A stretch of DNA of 64,000 nt from Bradyrhizobium diazoefficiens (GTDB lineage Bacteria; Pseudomonadota; Alphaproteobacteria; Rhizobiales; Xanthobacteraceae), in assembly GCF_018129965.1 (NCBI RefSeq), contig NZ_JAFCKW010000026.1:1-64000 (forward strand). The letters are read 5' to 3'. The position numbers were made by a program, and so were the translations under genes. Of the stretch, positions 48,143 through 57,236 are shown piece by piece (position 1 is the first letter of the stretch; each line of letters begins with the position of its first letter). Under the pieces are notes generated by a model. It was not told the DNA's origin and did no database searches. It worked only from the letters and a program-made list of their open reading frames with translations.

Positions 48143-49429
48143 CTACGCAATTTTTGTCGCGACAGCGTCAACACCGGGTCCGATCTGGGACTGCTGGCTC
48201 AGCCAGTTTATGCGTTGGCTCACGAATTCGTTGCGCTGCGACACCCAGCTCTCAGCACGGGCAAGCCGCAAGGACGGGCTGAACAGGTAGCCCTGGCCGA
48301 TGTCGCATCCCGCGCGCCGGATTCGCGCCAGGGTCTCCTGGGTCTCGACGCCTTCGGCGACCACCTTCATGTTGAAAGCGTGCCCTAGAGCGACCGACGC
48401 CTCAACGATTTTCGCCATGTCTTCGTCGGCTTCGCAGCCGTTGATGAACGATCTGTCGATCTTGAGCTCGCTGAACGGCAGCTTCGCCAATGCCGTAAGC
48501 GACGAATAGCCGGTGCCGAAATCGTCGATCGCGGTTCCGATATTCTTCAGACGCAACCGCACCAGAATGTCGGTGGCGCGGTCGACATCCGCCATGGCCG
48601 TCGTTTCGGTGATTTCCACGATCAGGCAATGCGGCGGCACTTGTTCCTTGCGCAACACTTCCTCGATTCGTTCGGGCAGGGTCAGATCCGACAACAACGA
48701 TCCGGACACGTTCACGGCGATCGTGAAGTCGGGATATCGATTGATCAGCTTGCGCCCCTGCGACATCGCCGAGACGAGTAGCGTGTCGGTGAGCTCGGGC
48801 ATCAGGCCGCACTGCTCGGCGATGGGGATGAACGTCAGGGGAGACACGACGCCGAATTCGGCGGTGCGCCAGCGCGCCAGCGCCTCGGCTCCCACCACCT
48901 TGCCCGTCTCGAGCTCGACTTTCGGTTGAAATTCGACAACGAACTCGCCCTGGCGGATGCCTGCCGCGATGCGCTCCGGCGCGACATCGACCGTCGCGGA
49001 CCGCAGATCCGCGGAAGCCCGTTTCTGTCGCGGCAATTGCAGCAGGTCCTTCAGCTCGTCCAGATCGAGCGGCTTGCCGAGGGCGCCGATCACCGACAAT
49101 CCCAGGCTCTCGGCCACGCGCCGGGTCGATTTCAAGACCCGGCCATCGCAGCCGCTGATGACCACGATCGACATGTCGCGGAGGCCTCGCTCCGCGACGT
49201 AGCGAAGCAGCTCGACGCCGTCGCGCTCGCCGAGCGAAAGATCGACAGTCATCACGTCGAACGCTTCTCTCGACAGGGCCGACTCGGCCAGCTCGAGCGA
49301 GGGTACGACCAGGCAATCATAGCCGCTCTTCGCGCCGATCTTTCCGACCACGGTCCGCTGCACGAGATCATCGTCAACGACCAGCAGGCGTCCGAGGGAT
49401 TCGGCCGTCTGGTGAGCAAATTCCCTCAT
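48143..49429 (-). CDS. Response regulator with EAL (c-di-GMP phosphodiesterase) domain
   Basis: This 428-aa protein has an N-terminal receiver domain (acidic DDD at 19-21, phospho-acceptor Asp63, Lys119) and a C-terminal EAL domain. The EAL domain keeps the metal and catalytic residues: E182 of AEAL, N240 in AVNVSG, E272 in VEITE, D302-D303 in IDDFGTGYSSL, K323 in LKIDRSF, and a later AEGVE. It should therefore hydrolyse c-di-GMP when phosphorylated. It overlaps the HPt gene by 4 bp and is the last gene of a three-gene phosphorelay operon. Likely outputs are motility, adhesion or exopolysaccharide; none is encoded nearby. Confidence 0.94.
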   Translation of the reverse strand: MREFAHQTAESLGRLLVVDDDLVQRTVVGKIGAKSGYDCLVVPSLELAESALSREAFDVMTVDLSLGERDGVELLRYVAERGLRDMSIVVISGCDGRVLKSTRRVAESLGLSVIGALGKPLDLDELKDLLQLPRQKRASADLRSATVDVAPERIAAGIRQGEFVVEFQPKVELETGKVVGAEALARWRTAEFGVVSPLTFIPIAEQCGLMPELTDTLLVSAMSQGRKLINRYPDFTIAVNVSGSLLSDLTLPERIEEVLRKEQVPPHCLIVEITETTAMADVDRATDILVRLRLKNIGTAIDDFGTGYSSLTALAKLPFSELKIDRSFINGCEADEDMAKIVEASVALGHAFNMKVVAEGVETQETLARIRRAGCDIGQGYLFSPSLRLARAESWVSQRNEFVSQRINWLSQQSQIGPGVDAVATKIA

Positions 49430-49782
49430 CGCACGATCTCCATGTTCGAGGCCAGCAGGACCGACCTGGCAAATTCAGTGGTTTGTTCGAAGACCTTCCG
49501 CAAGGTCGCGGTTGCGCTCGCCAATTGATCCGGGCGCATGAGCGACGCCTGCTGCTCCAGGCTCTGCGCCAGCGTCGACAACTCCAGAAAGCCGAAGGTC
49601 GCTGCAGAGCTCTTGATCGAATGGGCTTCCTGCCGGATCAGCGCGGGATCCGGCGGCTCGGCGCCAAGCACGGCGATCTTTCGGCCGGTATCGTCCAGAA
49701 AAGCTCTCAAGACCTCGGCCGTGTCCTCCGGGCCCAGCTCCGAAATCAGCAAGCGGAGAACGTCCTTGTCGAAACCTGTCAT
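49426..49782 (-). CDS. Histidine phosphotransfer (HPt) protein
   Basis: This 118-aa four-helix HPt protein carries the phospho-accepting His54 in the motif [13 protein letters not shown]. It should pass phosphate from the hybrid kinase receiver to the REC-EAL protein. Both its ends overlap the neighbouring genes by 4 bp (ATGA), so the three proteins are likely made together in fixed order. Confidence 0.93.
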   Translation of the reverse strand: MTGFDKDVLRLLISELGPEDTAEVLRAFLDDTGRKIAVLGAEPPDPALIRQEAHSIKSSAATFGFLELSTLAQSLEQQASLMRPDQLASATATLRKVFEQTTEFARSVLLASNMEIVR

Positions 49783-51944
49783 GCGATCAGTCTCCTGTCC
49801 GACCTTGCTGATTTTCGGCGTAATGCCGCGCTGAGTTGCCCGCGTGTCACCGGCTTGGTCACGAAGTCGTCCATGCCGGCGGCAAGGCAGGCGAGTTCGT
49901 CCTGCCTGCTTACGTTCGCGGTGAGGGCAATGATGTAGACGTCCCGCGCCGGTGAAGGGAGCTGGCGGATCATGCGCGCCGCGGCAAGCCCGTCCGTTTC
50001 AGGCATCATCATGTCCATGAGCACGAGATCGTAGCTGCCACTCGCCACGGCAGCCACGGCCTTGGTGCCGTTGTCGACAACATCCGGCTCCAGGTCGAGT
50101 TTCTCGAGAAGCTTGCGGATCACGAACTGGTTCGTGATGTTGTCTTCGGCCACGAGAACGCGCAGGCGCTCGACGGGCGCGGTGTCCGCTTCGACGCGCT
50201 GCGATCCCTCGCGTTCGAACGAAACAGTGTTCGACCGGCTGCGGACCGAAACCTCCACCGTGAAGGTGAACAGGCTGCCCACCCCGGGGAAGCTCTTGAC
50301 CGATATGTCTCCACCCATGCAGGTGACGAGGCGCTTGCAGATCGCCAGCCCCAGGCCCGTGCCGCCGAAGCGACGCGAGATCGAGCTGTCCAGTTGCGAG
50401 AACTCGCGGAACAGCAGGCCGAGGGCGTCCGCGGGAATCCCGACGCCGGTATCGCGAACGGCGAATGCCAGCGTCAATCGCCCGGGTCCCACAGGAGTCG
50501 CGCTCGCCGTCACCTCGACGCTACCGGCTTCGGTGAACTTGATGGCGTTTCCGACCAGGTTGAAAAGCACCTGCCGGATGCGTGCGGGGTCGCCGACGAT
50601 GGCGCCGGACTGCACCATCTCGTCGATCGTGCAGCTCAACCGCAGCCCTTTCTCCCTGGCTCTCGGTGCCAGCAGATCGATCACGGTGGAGACCACCTTG
50701 CGAACGTCGAACTCGATGCGTTCGATTTCCAGCCGATCGGCGTCGAGCTTCGAGAAGTCGAGGACGTCGTTGAGGATCTGGAGCAGATAATCCGCCGAAT
50801 CCCGCAAGGTCGAGGCGACCTGCTTCTGGTCCGGGGAAAGCTCGGTCGAGAGCATGATGTCGGCCATGCCGATCACGCCGTTCATCGGCGTCCGGATCTC
50901 ATGGCTCATCATGGCCAGGAATTCAGAACGCGCGCGCGAGCCGGCCTCGGCGGCATCCCGGGACTTCGCGAGGCCCGTCTGGTAGCGGATGATCAGAACG
51001 GTGACGACGGCGAAAACGAAGCTCAGCAACATTCCTACGACGATGTCATTGTTGCGATCGCGATTGTAGCTCGCGAAGACGTCGCGCGAGGCTTGTCCGA
51101 TGACGACGGCCAGCGGATATCCGTCCACCCTGCGAAATGACAGCAGCCGCTCGACGCCATCCAGCTTGCTGCGCGCGAAATAAGAGCCGCTGGAGGTCTG
51201 CGCGAGGTGATCCAGCAGCGCCCCTCCGCTGATCGATTCGCCGACAGCGGACGGCCCGTTCGCGCCCCGGGCACGGACCACGCCATCGAGCCCGACGAGA
51301 GTCGCCGACCCGTTCTTTCCGATATCGATCGAGTTGTAGAAGCGCGACAGATATTGCGGATCGAGCGACACGACGACCACGCCGCCGAAGCCGCCATCCT
51401 TGGCGATGATGCGCCTGGTCAGCTGGATCGACCATTTGTTCGAGACTCGCCCGAAGATCGGTTTGCTGATGAACAAAACGTCGTCGTTGCTGTCGGCGTG
51501 AACGCGGAAGTGCTCCCGGTCGTGGAGATCGAGGCCCTTGATGCTCGGATCAATGTTGCTCGTGAGCATGATCCCGCTGGGGTCGATGACCACGACCTGA
51601 AAGGAGAAGTCCGACAGGAACTGGCTATTCTTGGTCCAGAGCGAGAAATCGAAATGCTCCGGGTCTCTCGCGTAGCTGTCGCGCACGTAAAGCAGGGTCT
51701 GATCGGCCGCGCGGATCGAGCGAACGATCTGCTCCTCGAAGGCCCGCGCCAGGTTGGATCCGTTCTGGAGGGCCGCCTGCTCGGTGCGCGTCCAATCCTC
51801 GGCAAATCTGTAGAAGAGGCCGGTCCAGACGAGCGCAATCGCGGCGATGCCGAACAGCGCGCTGCCATAGCGCCCAAGCTGGCGTGCAAGCCAGTCGAGC
51901 CCCTTGAAGCGCGAGCGCTGTTCTGCGAAACGTCCGTCGGCCAT
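49779..51944 (-). CDS. Hybrid sensor histidine kinase with periplasmic Cache-type sensor
   Basis: This 721-aa inner-membrane kinase has a first transmembrane helix at about residues 29-46, a periplasmic double-Cache-like sensor at about 50-298 and a second helix at about 301-320. The HisKA domain has phospho-acceptor His348 in [14 protein letters not shown]. The HATPase domain has NAIKF, DTGVGIP and GGTGLGL. A C-terminal receiver has acceptor Asp644 ([12 protein letters not shown]). The ATG at 51944 follows GAGGAGA. It heads the operon with HPt and REC-EAL, giving a complete His-Asp-His-Asp relay. The ligand is unknown; Cache domains often bind small carboxylates or amino acids. Confidence 0.94.
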   Translation of the reverse strand: MADGRFAEQRSRFKGLDWLARQLGRYGSALFGIAAIALVWTGLFYRFAEDWTRTEQAALQNGSNLARAFEEQIVRSIRAADQTLLYVRDSYARDPEHFDFSLWTKNSQFLSDFSFQVVVIDPSGIMLTSNIDPSIKGLDLHDREHFRVHADSNDDVLFISKPIFGRVSNKWSIQLTRRIIAKDGGFGGVVVVSLDPQYLSRFYNSIDIGKNGSATLVGLDGVVRARGANGPSAVGESISGGALLDHLAQTSSGSYFARSKLDGVERLLSFRRVDGYPLAVVIGQASRDVFASYNRDRNNDIVVGMLLSFVFAVVTVLIIRYQTGLAKSRDAAEAGSRARSEFLAMMSHEIRTPMNGVIGMADIMLSTELSPDQKQVASTLRDSADYLLQILNDVLDFSKLDADRLEIERIEFDVRKVVSTVIDLLAPRAREKGLRLSCTIDEMVQSGAIVGDPARIRQVLFNLVGNAIKFTEAGSVEVTASATPVGPGRLTLAFAVRDTGVGIPADALGLLFREFSQLDSSISRRFGGTGLGLAICKRLVTCMGGDISVKSFPGVGSLFTFTVEVSVRSRSNTVSFEREGSQRVEADTAPVERLRVLVAEDNITNQFVIRKLLEKLDLEPDVVDNGTKAVAAVASGSYDLVLMDMMMPETDGLAAARMIRQLPSPARDVYIIALTANVSRQDELACLAAGMDDFVTKPVTRGQLSAALRRKSARSDRRLIA

Positions 51945-52245
51945 GTTGTCTCCTCGCGGGAGACACTAGGGAGGAACGTTAGACTTGTAGTGAAAGGTCT
52001 TCGCTAAAAGTCGAGCGGTCCCGTAAGAACCTGCTAACCAACGGAGCAGCGTCCCGGCGAGTCCGCCAAGGCGCTGATTGTTTTGAATTTATTTTGCGCC
52101 TCCCTGGCGGAGTGCGAGCGGCGGTATCCGAGCCCGGACGACAAAAGCAATCTGCGCTTAGCATCGCGTAAAAACCTCTATCGGTAACGCGCAACACGCA
52201 GAATGATCCCCCGTAATTTTCCGGTGATCGCGCCGCAGGGCGCGG
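51945..52245. other. Intergenic region without a recognised feature
   Basis: These 301 bp lie upstream of the kinase operon and downstream of the desaturase gene, which point the same way. They contain the kinase ribosome site and probably its promoter. I see no long repeat, terminator or RNA gene. Confidence 0.5.
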
Positions 52246-53199
52246 CTAGTGGCGAGCGCCTTGCCGATGCCGGCGAAACCAGTCCCAGGTCTCGCGCGTC
52301 GTCCTGATGTAGCCGCGGCCGCGATAGACGATCGCGCCGTCGACGATCTCGTTCAGCTTCGGCAGCGCGTGGAACGGGATGGAGGGATAGGCGTGGTGCT
52401 CGACGTGATAGGGCATGTTCCACGCGAACCATTTGACGATCGCGCCGGTATAGGTCGTGCGGGTGTTCTGGAATGCGCTGCGTGTCGTGTCGCAGCCGGT
52501 GTGCTCCGCATAGAGATAGGGCCGCAGGAAGAATTGTCCGACGAAGAGTGGAACGATCCAGAGCCACAGCAGCAGCGCCGATGCAAACCACAGCGACAGC
52601 GCGAGCAGCAGTGCATAGAGCGCGACATAGATCCGCGCTTCGGTCACGATGGTGGCGCGCTTGTTTTCGGGGATCCAGTGCACGACGACCTTGCCGGTGA
52701 CGGCGTGGCCGAGCATCAGCCAGAGGCGGCCGGCCACCTGGAGCAGCCCGCTATAGGCGAGCGCAAGCTGCGTATCGGTCGCCGGCTTCACGCCGACGAT
52801 CAGTTCCGGGTCCCTGTCGGGATTCTGGGTGTAGCGGTGGTGGTCCCAATGGAACAGGCAGTAATATTCGTAGGGCAATCCGATGATGAAGGCCGAGAGG
52901 TAACCGACCGCAAGGTTGAGGCCACGGCTCCTGAAGGCTGTCTTGTGCGCGGTCTCGTGCACGGCCATGAACAGAAACGCGACGAGATAACCCTGCGCCA
53001 CGATCAGCGGCAGCGCCCAAAGCACGCCGTAGCGCGATGTCACCGCCCAGATCAGCGCGCCGACCAGAATGATCATGCCGTAATGGCCGAGACTCTGCGC
53101 AGCCCCCCGAAGGTTCGAGCGCACCGACAATTCGCGCAGCATGGCCGGGCTGAGCGGCTTGAGGCGGTGGCCGGGTTCGGAAACGGTCGCGTCGGTCAT
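52246..53199 (-). CDS. Membrane fatty acid desaturase
   Basis: This 317-aa integral membrane di-iron enzyme has the three histidine boxes of the family: HETAH at 81-85, HWDHH at 117-121 and HVEHH at 265-269. Four or more hydrophobic segments separate them. It introduces a double bond into a fatty acyl chain or hydroxylates a related lipid; the exact substrate is not readable. The gene is 15 bp downstream of the MetX-like hydrolase gene and probably shares its transcript. Confidence 0.9.
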   Translation of the reverse strand: MTDATVSEPGHRLKPLSPAMLRELSVRSNLRGAAQSLGHYGMIILVGALIWAVTSRYGVLWALPLIVAQGYLVAFLFMAVHETAHKTAFRSRGLNLAVGYLSAFIIGLPYEYYCLFHWDHHRYTQNPDRDPELIVGVKPATDTQLALAYSGLLQVAGRLWLMLGHAVTGKVVVHWIPENKRATIVTEARIYVALYALLLALSLWFASALLLWLWIVPLFVGQFFLRPYLYAEHTGCDTTRSAFQNTRTTYTGAIVKWFAWNMPYHVEHHAYPSIPFHALPKLNEIVDGAIVYRGRGYIRTTRETWDWFRRHRQGARH

Positions 53200-53214
53200 G
53201 ATCGGATGCCTGGC

Positions 53215-54234
53215 TTACTTGCTGAGAAGCGCAGCGATCTCGGCCTTGATGAAGGCCTGGTCGCGCGGATTGTTGACGGGATTGCCGGCGCGGTGGCCGT
53301 GCAGTGACGGAATCGGATGCAGCATTGCCGATCGCGCGTTGACGAGCCGGCCGAGTTCGTCCGCGTTGTCGCGGACGTCGAAATAGCGGTCCGTCGCGCC
53401 CGGCATCAGCAGCATGTGCGCCTTGATCGCGGCCAGCGCCCGATCGACATCGCCGCCGAACGCCCCGCAACGGCTGATGTCGCCGCGCTGCCAGATCCCG
53501 ACCTGCGCCAGGAGATCGTTGGCATCGCGCCGGGCGAACGTCGCATCCCAGGCGCGAACGAGATAATCCTCCAGCGAGGTAAAGCCCGCCTCGCGCCAGA
53601 GTTCGTCGCGATAGAAGCCGTGCGACATCGCCCAGCCGGCATAGACGCGGCCCATGGCGCGATAGCCGGCGACGGGTTTCTCGACGAAGCGGCCGTCGCG
53701 GAAGGCCGGATCGCCGGTCAGAGCAGCCTTCACGCTTTCGAGGAAGACGTGATTGTAGGGCGCGCAGCGCGCGCTGCCGCAGACGACCGCGGCACGCTCG
53801 ACCATATTCGGATGAAGCGCTGCCCAATGATAGGCCTGCATGCCGCCCATCGACCAACCATAGACCAGCGCGAGCTTGCCGATGCCGAAACGTTCGGTGA
53901 GCAGCCTGTGCTGGACTGCGATGGCGTCATGATAGCTCAGTGTGGGGAACGGCGTGACGTCGGAATTCGACGGCGAGGACGACAGGCCATTGCCGAACAG
54001 GTTCGGGATGATGATGAAATAACGGGTCGGATCGAGCACACCGTCGGGACCGATCAGCCATTCGGTATCGAAATGCTGGGCGCTGAATGACGTCGGATAG
54101 AGGATGACATTGTCCCTGGCGGCACCCAGCGTGCCGTAGGTCTTGTAGGCGAGCTTCATCGCGGGAAAGACGATGCCCGACTGAAGCGTGACGTCGCCAG
54201 CCTCGAAGATCTCGTAGTCGCTCTGTCCCGTCAT
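53215..54234 (-). CDS. MetX-like alpha/beta hydrolase (homoserine O-acetyltransferase family)
   Basis: This 339-aa protein resembles homoserine O-acetyltransferase/MetX: the nucleophile elbow GWSMGGMQAYHWA with Ser128, PTSFSAQHFDTEWLIGP near the N-terminus, a late Asp (MLLMPGATDRYFD) and His (PSLHGHRAG) complete a catalytic triad. The start ATG at 54234 is chosen from conservation. The combination with a desaturase and an acyl-CoA ligase nearby suggests action on an ester or acyl compound rather than methionine synthesis. Confidence 0.82.
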   Translation of the reverse strand: MTGQSDYEIFEAGDVTLQSGIVFPAMKLAYKTYGTLGAARDNVILYPTSFSAQHFDTEWLIGPDGVLDPTRYFIIIPNLFGNGLSSSPSNSDVTPFPTLSYHDAIAVQHRLLTERFGIGKLALVYGWSMGGMQAYHWAALHPNMVERAAVVCGSARCAPYNHVFLESVKAALTGDPAFRDGRFVEKPVAGYRAMGRVYAGWAMSHGFYRDELWREAGFTSLEDYLVRAWDATFARRDANDLLAQVGIWQRGDISRCGAFGGDVDRALAAIKAHMLLMPGATDRYFDVRDNADELGRLVNARSAMLHPIPSLHGHRAGNPVNNPRDQAFIKAEIAALLSK

Positions 54235-54333
54235 CCGTCCAATCCCGCTCGCGCGGCCGCAGAATGCGCCGCCGGGACAGCGATGCATTGATCGTGCCGC
54301 ACGGCAACGCATCGACGCGTCGCGCTCAATAAG

Positions 54334-54348
54334 TGTACTTATTGTACA
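54334..54348. promoter_or_regulatory. Candidate operator, TGTAC-N5-GTACA
   Basis: TGTACTTATTGTACA has perfect 5-bp inverted arms and overlaps AATAAG-TGTA-CTTATT (54328-54343). It lies about 100 bp upstream of the MetX-like gene, just after the stop of the MDR gene. TetR-type regulators often bind dyads of this form; no TetR gene is in the window. Confidence 0.45.
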
Positions 54349-54352
54349 GATA

Positions 54353-55393
54353 TTAGATCAATGCAACGGGATTCTGAAGGCCGCTCGAGCCGAACTCGAC
54401 AACGATCTTGCCGAAGTGCCCGCCCTGCTGCATCAGCCGCAGCGCGTCGGGCACGGCGTCAAATCCGAACACACGGTCGATCACGGGTCTCATGGCGTTG
54501 CGGCCGACCGCAGCCGTCATCCCCTCGAACATGCGGCGGCTGCCGACCGACAGCCCGATGATGTGCAGGTTCTTGGAAAACAGCGTCGGGATCGCAATCT
54601 GCTGCGAGAAGCCGGAGAGCACGCCGATCACGAGGATGTTGCCGCCGACCCGCGCAGCCTCGAGCGATTGGGCGAAAGTATCCTTGCCGCCGACCTCGAC
54701 GACATGATCGACCCCGCCGTCTGTCCACTCCGCAGCCGCCTTGCCCCACTCGGGGATCGAACGATAGTTGATCGTATGGTCGGCACCGAGCGTCCTCGCG
54801 CGTTCGAGCTTTTCGTCGCTCGACGACGTCACGATCACGCTCGCGCCGGCAAGCTTGGCGAATTGAAGTGCGAAGATCGACACGCCGCCGGTGCCTTGCA
54901 CCAGCACGGTGTCGCCGGGCTGCACCTTTGCTTCCTCGAACAGGGCGCGCCAGGCCGTGAGCCCGGCGCAGGGCAGCGTCGCAGCCTCCTGGAACGACAG
55001 ATGCGACGGGATGGGGCTGACACCCTCGGCATCGAGCACCATGACCTCCTGCAGAACCCCCGGCCGCGTGCCGCCGAGCGCGTAGCGTCGGCTGGTCGAC
55101 GACACATTGCCGTCAATCCATGACTGGAAGAACATCGGACAGACGCGGTCGCCGACCGCGACGCGCGTGACGCCCTCGCCGATGGCGGTCACCTCGCCGG
55201 CACCATCCGAGAACGGGATCAGCGGCAACCGGGTGACGCCGCCCTTGCCCTGTACCGTGAGCATATCGCGGTAGTTCAGCGACGCCGCCTTGATCCGCAC
55301 CGCGACCTGGCCCGGCCCCGGCGCGGGCTCCGGCAGATCGGCCAGTTCCATCCCCTCGATCGACCAGTCGCGCGCGACCTGCCAGACTTTCAT
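54353..55393 (-). CDS. MDR family NAD(P)-dependent oxidoreductase (zinc-independent, quinone-oxidoreductase-like)
   Basis: This 346-aa medium-chain dehydrogenase/reductase has the N-terminal GroES-like domain (SLNYRDMLTVQGKGG, then PFSDGAGEVTAIGEGVTRVAVGDRV) and a Rossmann domain (VLVQGTGGVSIFALQFAKLAGA). The cysteine cluster for structural zinc is absent, as in quinone oxidoreductase and enoyl reductase types. It follows the acyl-CoA synthetase by 15 bp and probably shares its operon. Confidence 0.88.
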   Translation of the reverse strand: MKVWQVARDWSIEGMELADLPEPAPGPGQVAVRIKAASLNYRDMLTVQGKGGVTRLPLIPFSDGAGEVTAIGEGVTRVAVGDRVCPMFFQSWIDGNVSSTSRRYALGGTRPGVLQEVMVLDAEGVSPIPSHLSFQEAATLPCAGLTAWRALFEEAKVQPGDTVLVQGTGGVSIFALQFAKLAGASVIVTSSSDEKLERARTLGADHTINYRSIPEWGKAAAEWTDGGVDHVVEVGGKDTFAQSLEAARVGGNILVIGVLSGFSQQIAIPTLFSKNLHIIGLSVGSRRMFEGMTAAVGRNAMRPVIDRVFGFDAVPDALRLMQQGGHFGKIVVEFGSSGLQNPVALI

Positions 55394-55408
55394 TGAAATT
55401 GCTCCACT

Positions 55409-57022
55409 TCAGGTGCCAAAGCTCTTCTGCACCGCCTTGTCGAGCGTCTCGCCGCCGACGAAGCGCTGGCGCAATTCGCGCTTGAGCAGCTTGCCGCTCG
55501 GATTCTTCGGCAGGCTATCGACGAAGATCACGCGCTTGGGCACCTTGAAATGCGCCATCTGTCCGGCGCAGTGCCTGATGACGGACTCCTCGTCGAGTGT
55601 CTCGCCGGCCTTGACGACGACGATCGCGGTCACGGCCTCGATCCAGCGCGGATCGGGCAGGCCGACCACGGCAACCTCGGACACCGCGGGGATGCGATAG
55701 ACCATCTCCTCGACCTCGCGGCTCGCGACATTCTCGCCGCCGGTCTTGATCATGTCCTTGACCCGGTCGACCACGGTGATGTGGCCTTCGTCATCGACGG
55801 TGGCGAGATCGCCGGAGTGAAACCAGCCGCCGGTGAAGGCCGCCGCGGTCTTGACGGGATCGTTGTAATAGCCGGAGAGCAGATGCGGCGAGCGGTGCAC
55901 GATCTCGCCGACTTCCCCGACCTTCACATTTTCCATCGCCGTGTTGACCACGCGCGTCTCGACATTGAGCACCGGCTTGCCGGCCGAGCCGGCCTTGCGG
56001 AGCTGGTCTGCTGGCCGCAGCACGGTGGCGAGCGGCGCGATCTCGGTCTGGCCGTAGAAATTCCAGAACTTCACATTGGGCAGGCGGCGCTGCAGCTCGA
56101 GCAGCACTTCCACCGGCATGATCGATGCGCCGTAATAGCCCTTCTGCAGGGTCGACAGATCGGTCTTGTCGAAATTCGGCGAGCGCAGCATCGCAATCCA
56201 GATCGTCGGCGGCGCGAAAAAGGAGGTGATCTTGTGCCCCTGGATCAGCGAGAGGATGTTGTCGGCGGTCGGCTTGCCGGTGATCACGGCGGAGGCGCCA
56301 AGATAGACCTGCGGCCCGAGATAGACGTCGAGCTGGGCGCAATGATAGAGCGGCAGCGCGTGCAGGAACTTGTCGTCCGCGCTCATGCCGCCGTCGATGA
56401 TGCAGCTGACATACTGCCACATCACGGCTTCATGGGTCAGCATCGCGCCCTTGGGCAGCGACTCCGTGCCGCTGGTGTAGACGATCTGCGCCAGATCGCG
56501 GCTGTCGACGGACGCGTCCAGGAACGAGCCGTCGGCGTGGAGGAGATCGTCGAAGGTGGTGATCCCCGCGGGTGCCGCGGCGGGATCCTCGCCGGGCAGC
56601 CAGATCATTGTCTCGACCGCGCAATCCCTGGCGCTCGCGGCCTTCGCCGGCTCGACGAAATCAGGGCCGGTCGCAAGCAGCTTTGCGCCTGAGCTCTTCA
56701 GGATGAAACTGATCTCGTCCGGGTTGAGCATGAAGTTGATCGGCACCAGCACCGCACCGATCCGCGCCAGCGCGAAGCGCAGCGCGGCGAAGGCATGCGA
56801 ATTGCGCGAGAGCACGGCGACGCGATCGCCCTTGGTCACGCCGAGGCCGAGCAGGCCGCGACCGAGCCGGTTGCAGATCGCGTCCATCTCGGCAAAGGTC
56901 CAGCTCACATCGCCGCAGCTCACCGCAAGCTTGGTCGGCTCGCGGGCCGCCGATCGGCGCAGCAGATCGCCGATGGCGTGCTCGCGGGCTTTCGCGATGG
57001 TGGCGGCGAGATCGCTCGACAT
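55409..57022 (-). CDS. Acyl-CoA synthetase (AMP-forming, FadD-like)
   Basis: This 537-aa adenylate-forming enzyme has the P-loop YTSGTESLPKGAMLTHEAV, the FYGQTEIAPL motif, the hinge VDRVKDMIKTGGENV and the C-terminal catalytic PKNPSGKLLKREL. The last fits the P-x4-G-K motif recognised by Pat-type acetyltransferases. It activates a carboxylic acid of unknown nature. It is divergent from an ABC binding-protein gene across a 214-bp spacer with an 11-bp inverted repeat. This hints that the ligand imported with that protein is the substrate activated here. Confidence 0.91.
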   Translation of the reverse strand: MSSDLAATIAKAREHAIGDLLRRSAAREPTKLAVSCGDVSWTFAEMDAICNRLGRGLLGLGVTKGDRVAVLSRNSHAFAALRFALARIGAVLVPINFMLNPDEISFILKSSGAKLLATGPDFVEPAKAASARDCAVETMIWLPGEDPAAAPAGITTFDDLLHADGSFLDASVDSRDLAQIVYTSGTESLPKGAMLTHEAVMWQYVSCIIDGGMSADDKFLHALPLYHCAQLDVYLGPQVYLGASAVITGKPTADNILSLIQGHKITSFFAPPTIWIAMLRSPNFDKTDLSTLQKGYYGASIMPVEVLLELQRRLPNVKFWNFYGQTEIAPLATVLRPADQLRKAGSAGKPVLNVETRVVNTAMENVKVGEVGEIVHRSPHLLSGYYNDPVKTAAAFTGGWFHSGDLATVDDEGHITVVDRVKDMIKTGGENVASREVEEMVYRIPAVSEVAVVGLPDPRWIEAVTAIVVVKAGETLDEESVIRHCAGQMAHFKVPKRVIFVDSLPKNPSGKLLKRELRQRFVGGETLDKAVQKSFGT

Positions 57023-57128
57023 GTCTGCTCCCTGAACCTGTTATCGGCGCGAGGCCGGCCGACGCTCCGTCGGACCTCGGCACAAGCGCCGTTCTGAATT
57101 TGCGGGGAAGGTAGTCGGCGCCCACTGC

Positions 57129-57177
57129 CGCGTCAAATCGCCGGACCGGTCGACGCCGTCACGCAAGATTTGACGCG
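57129..57177. promoter_or_regulatory. Inverted repeat in the divergent synthetase/binding-protein promoter
   Basis: Perfect 11-bp arms CGCGTCAAATC (57129-57139) and GATTTGACGCG (57167-57177) are 27 bp apart. Their position between divergent genes suits a regulator that binds two half sites or controls both directions. Confidence 0.55.
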
Positions 57178-57236
57178 TGGCGGCGGGAAATCTAGGCTGT
57201 GCACCAATTATAAAAACTTCACAGGGGGAAATGTTC

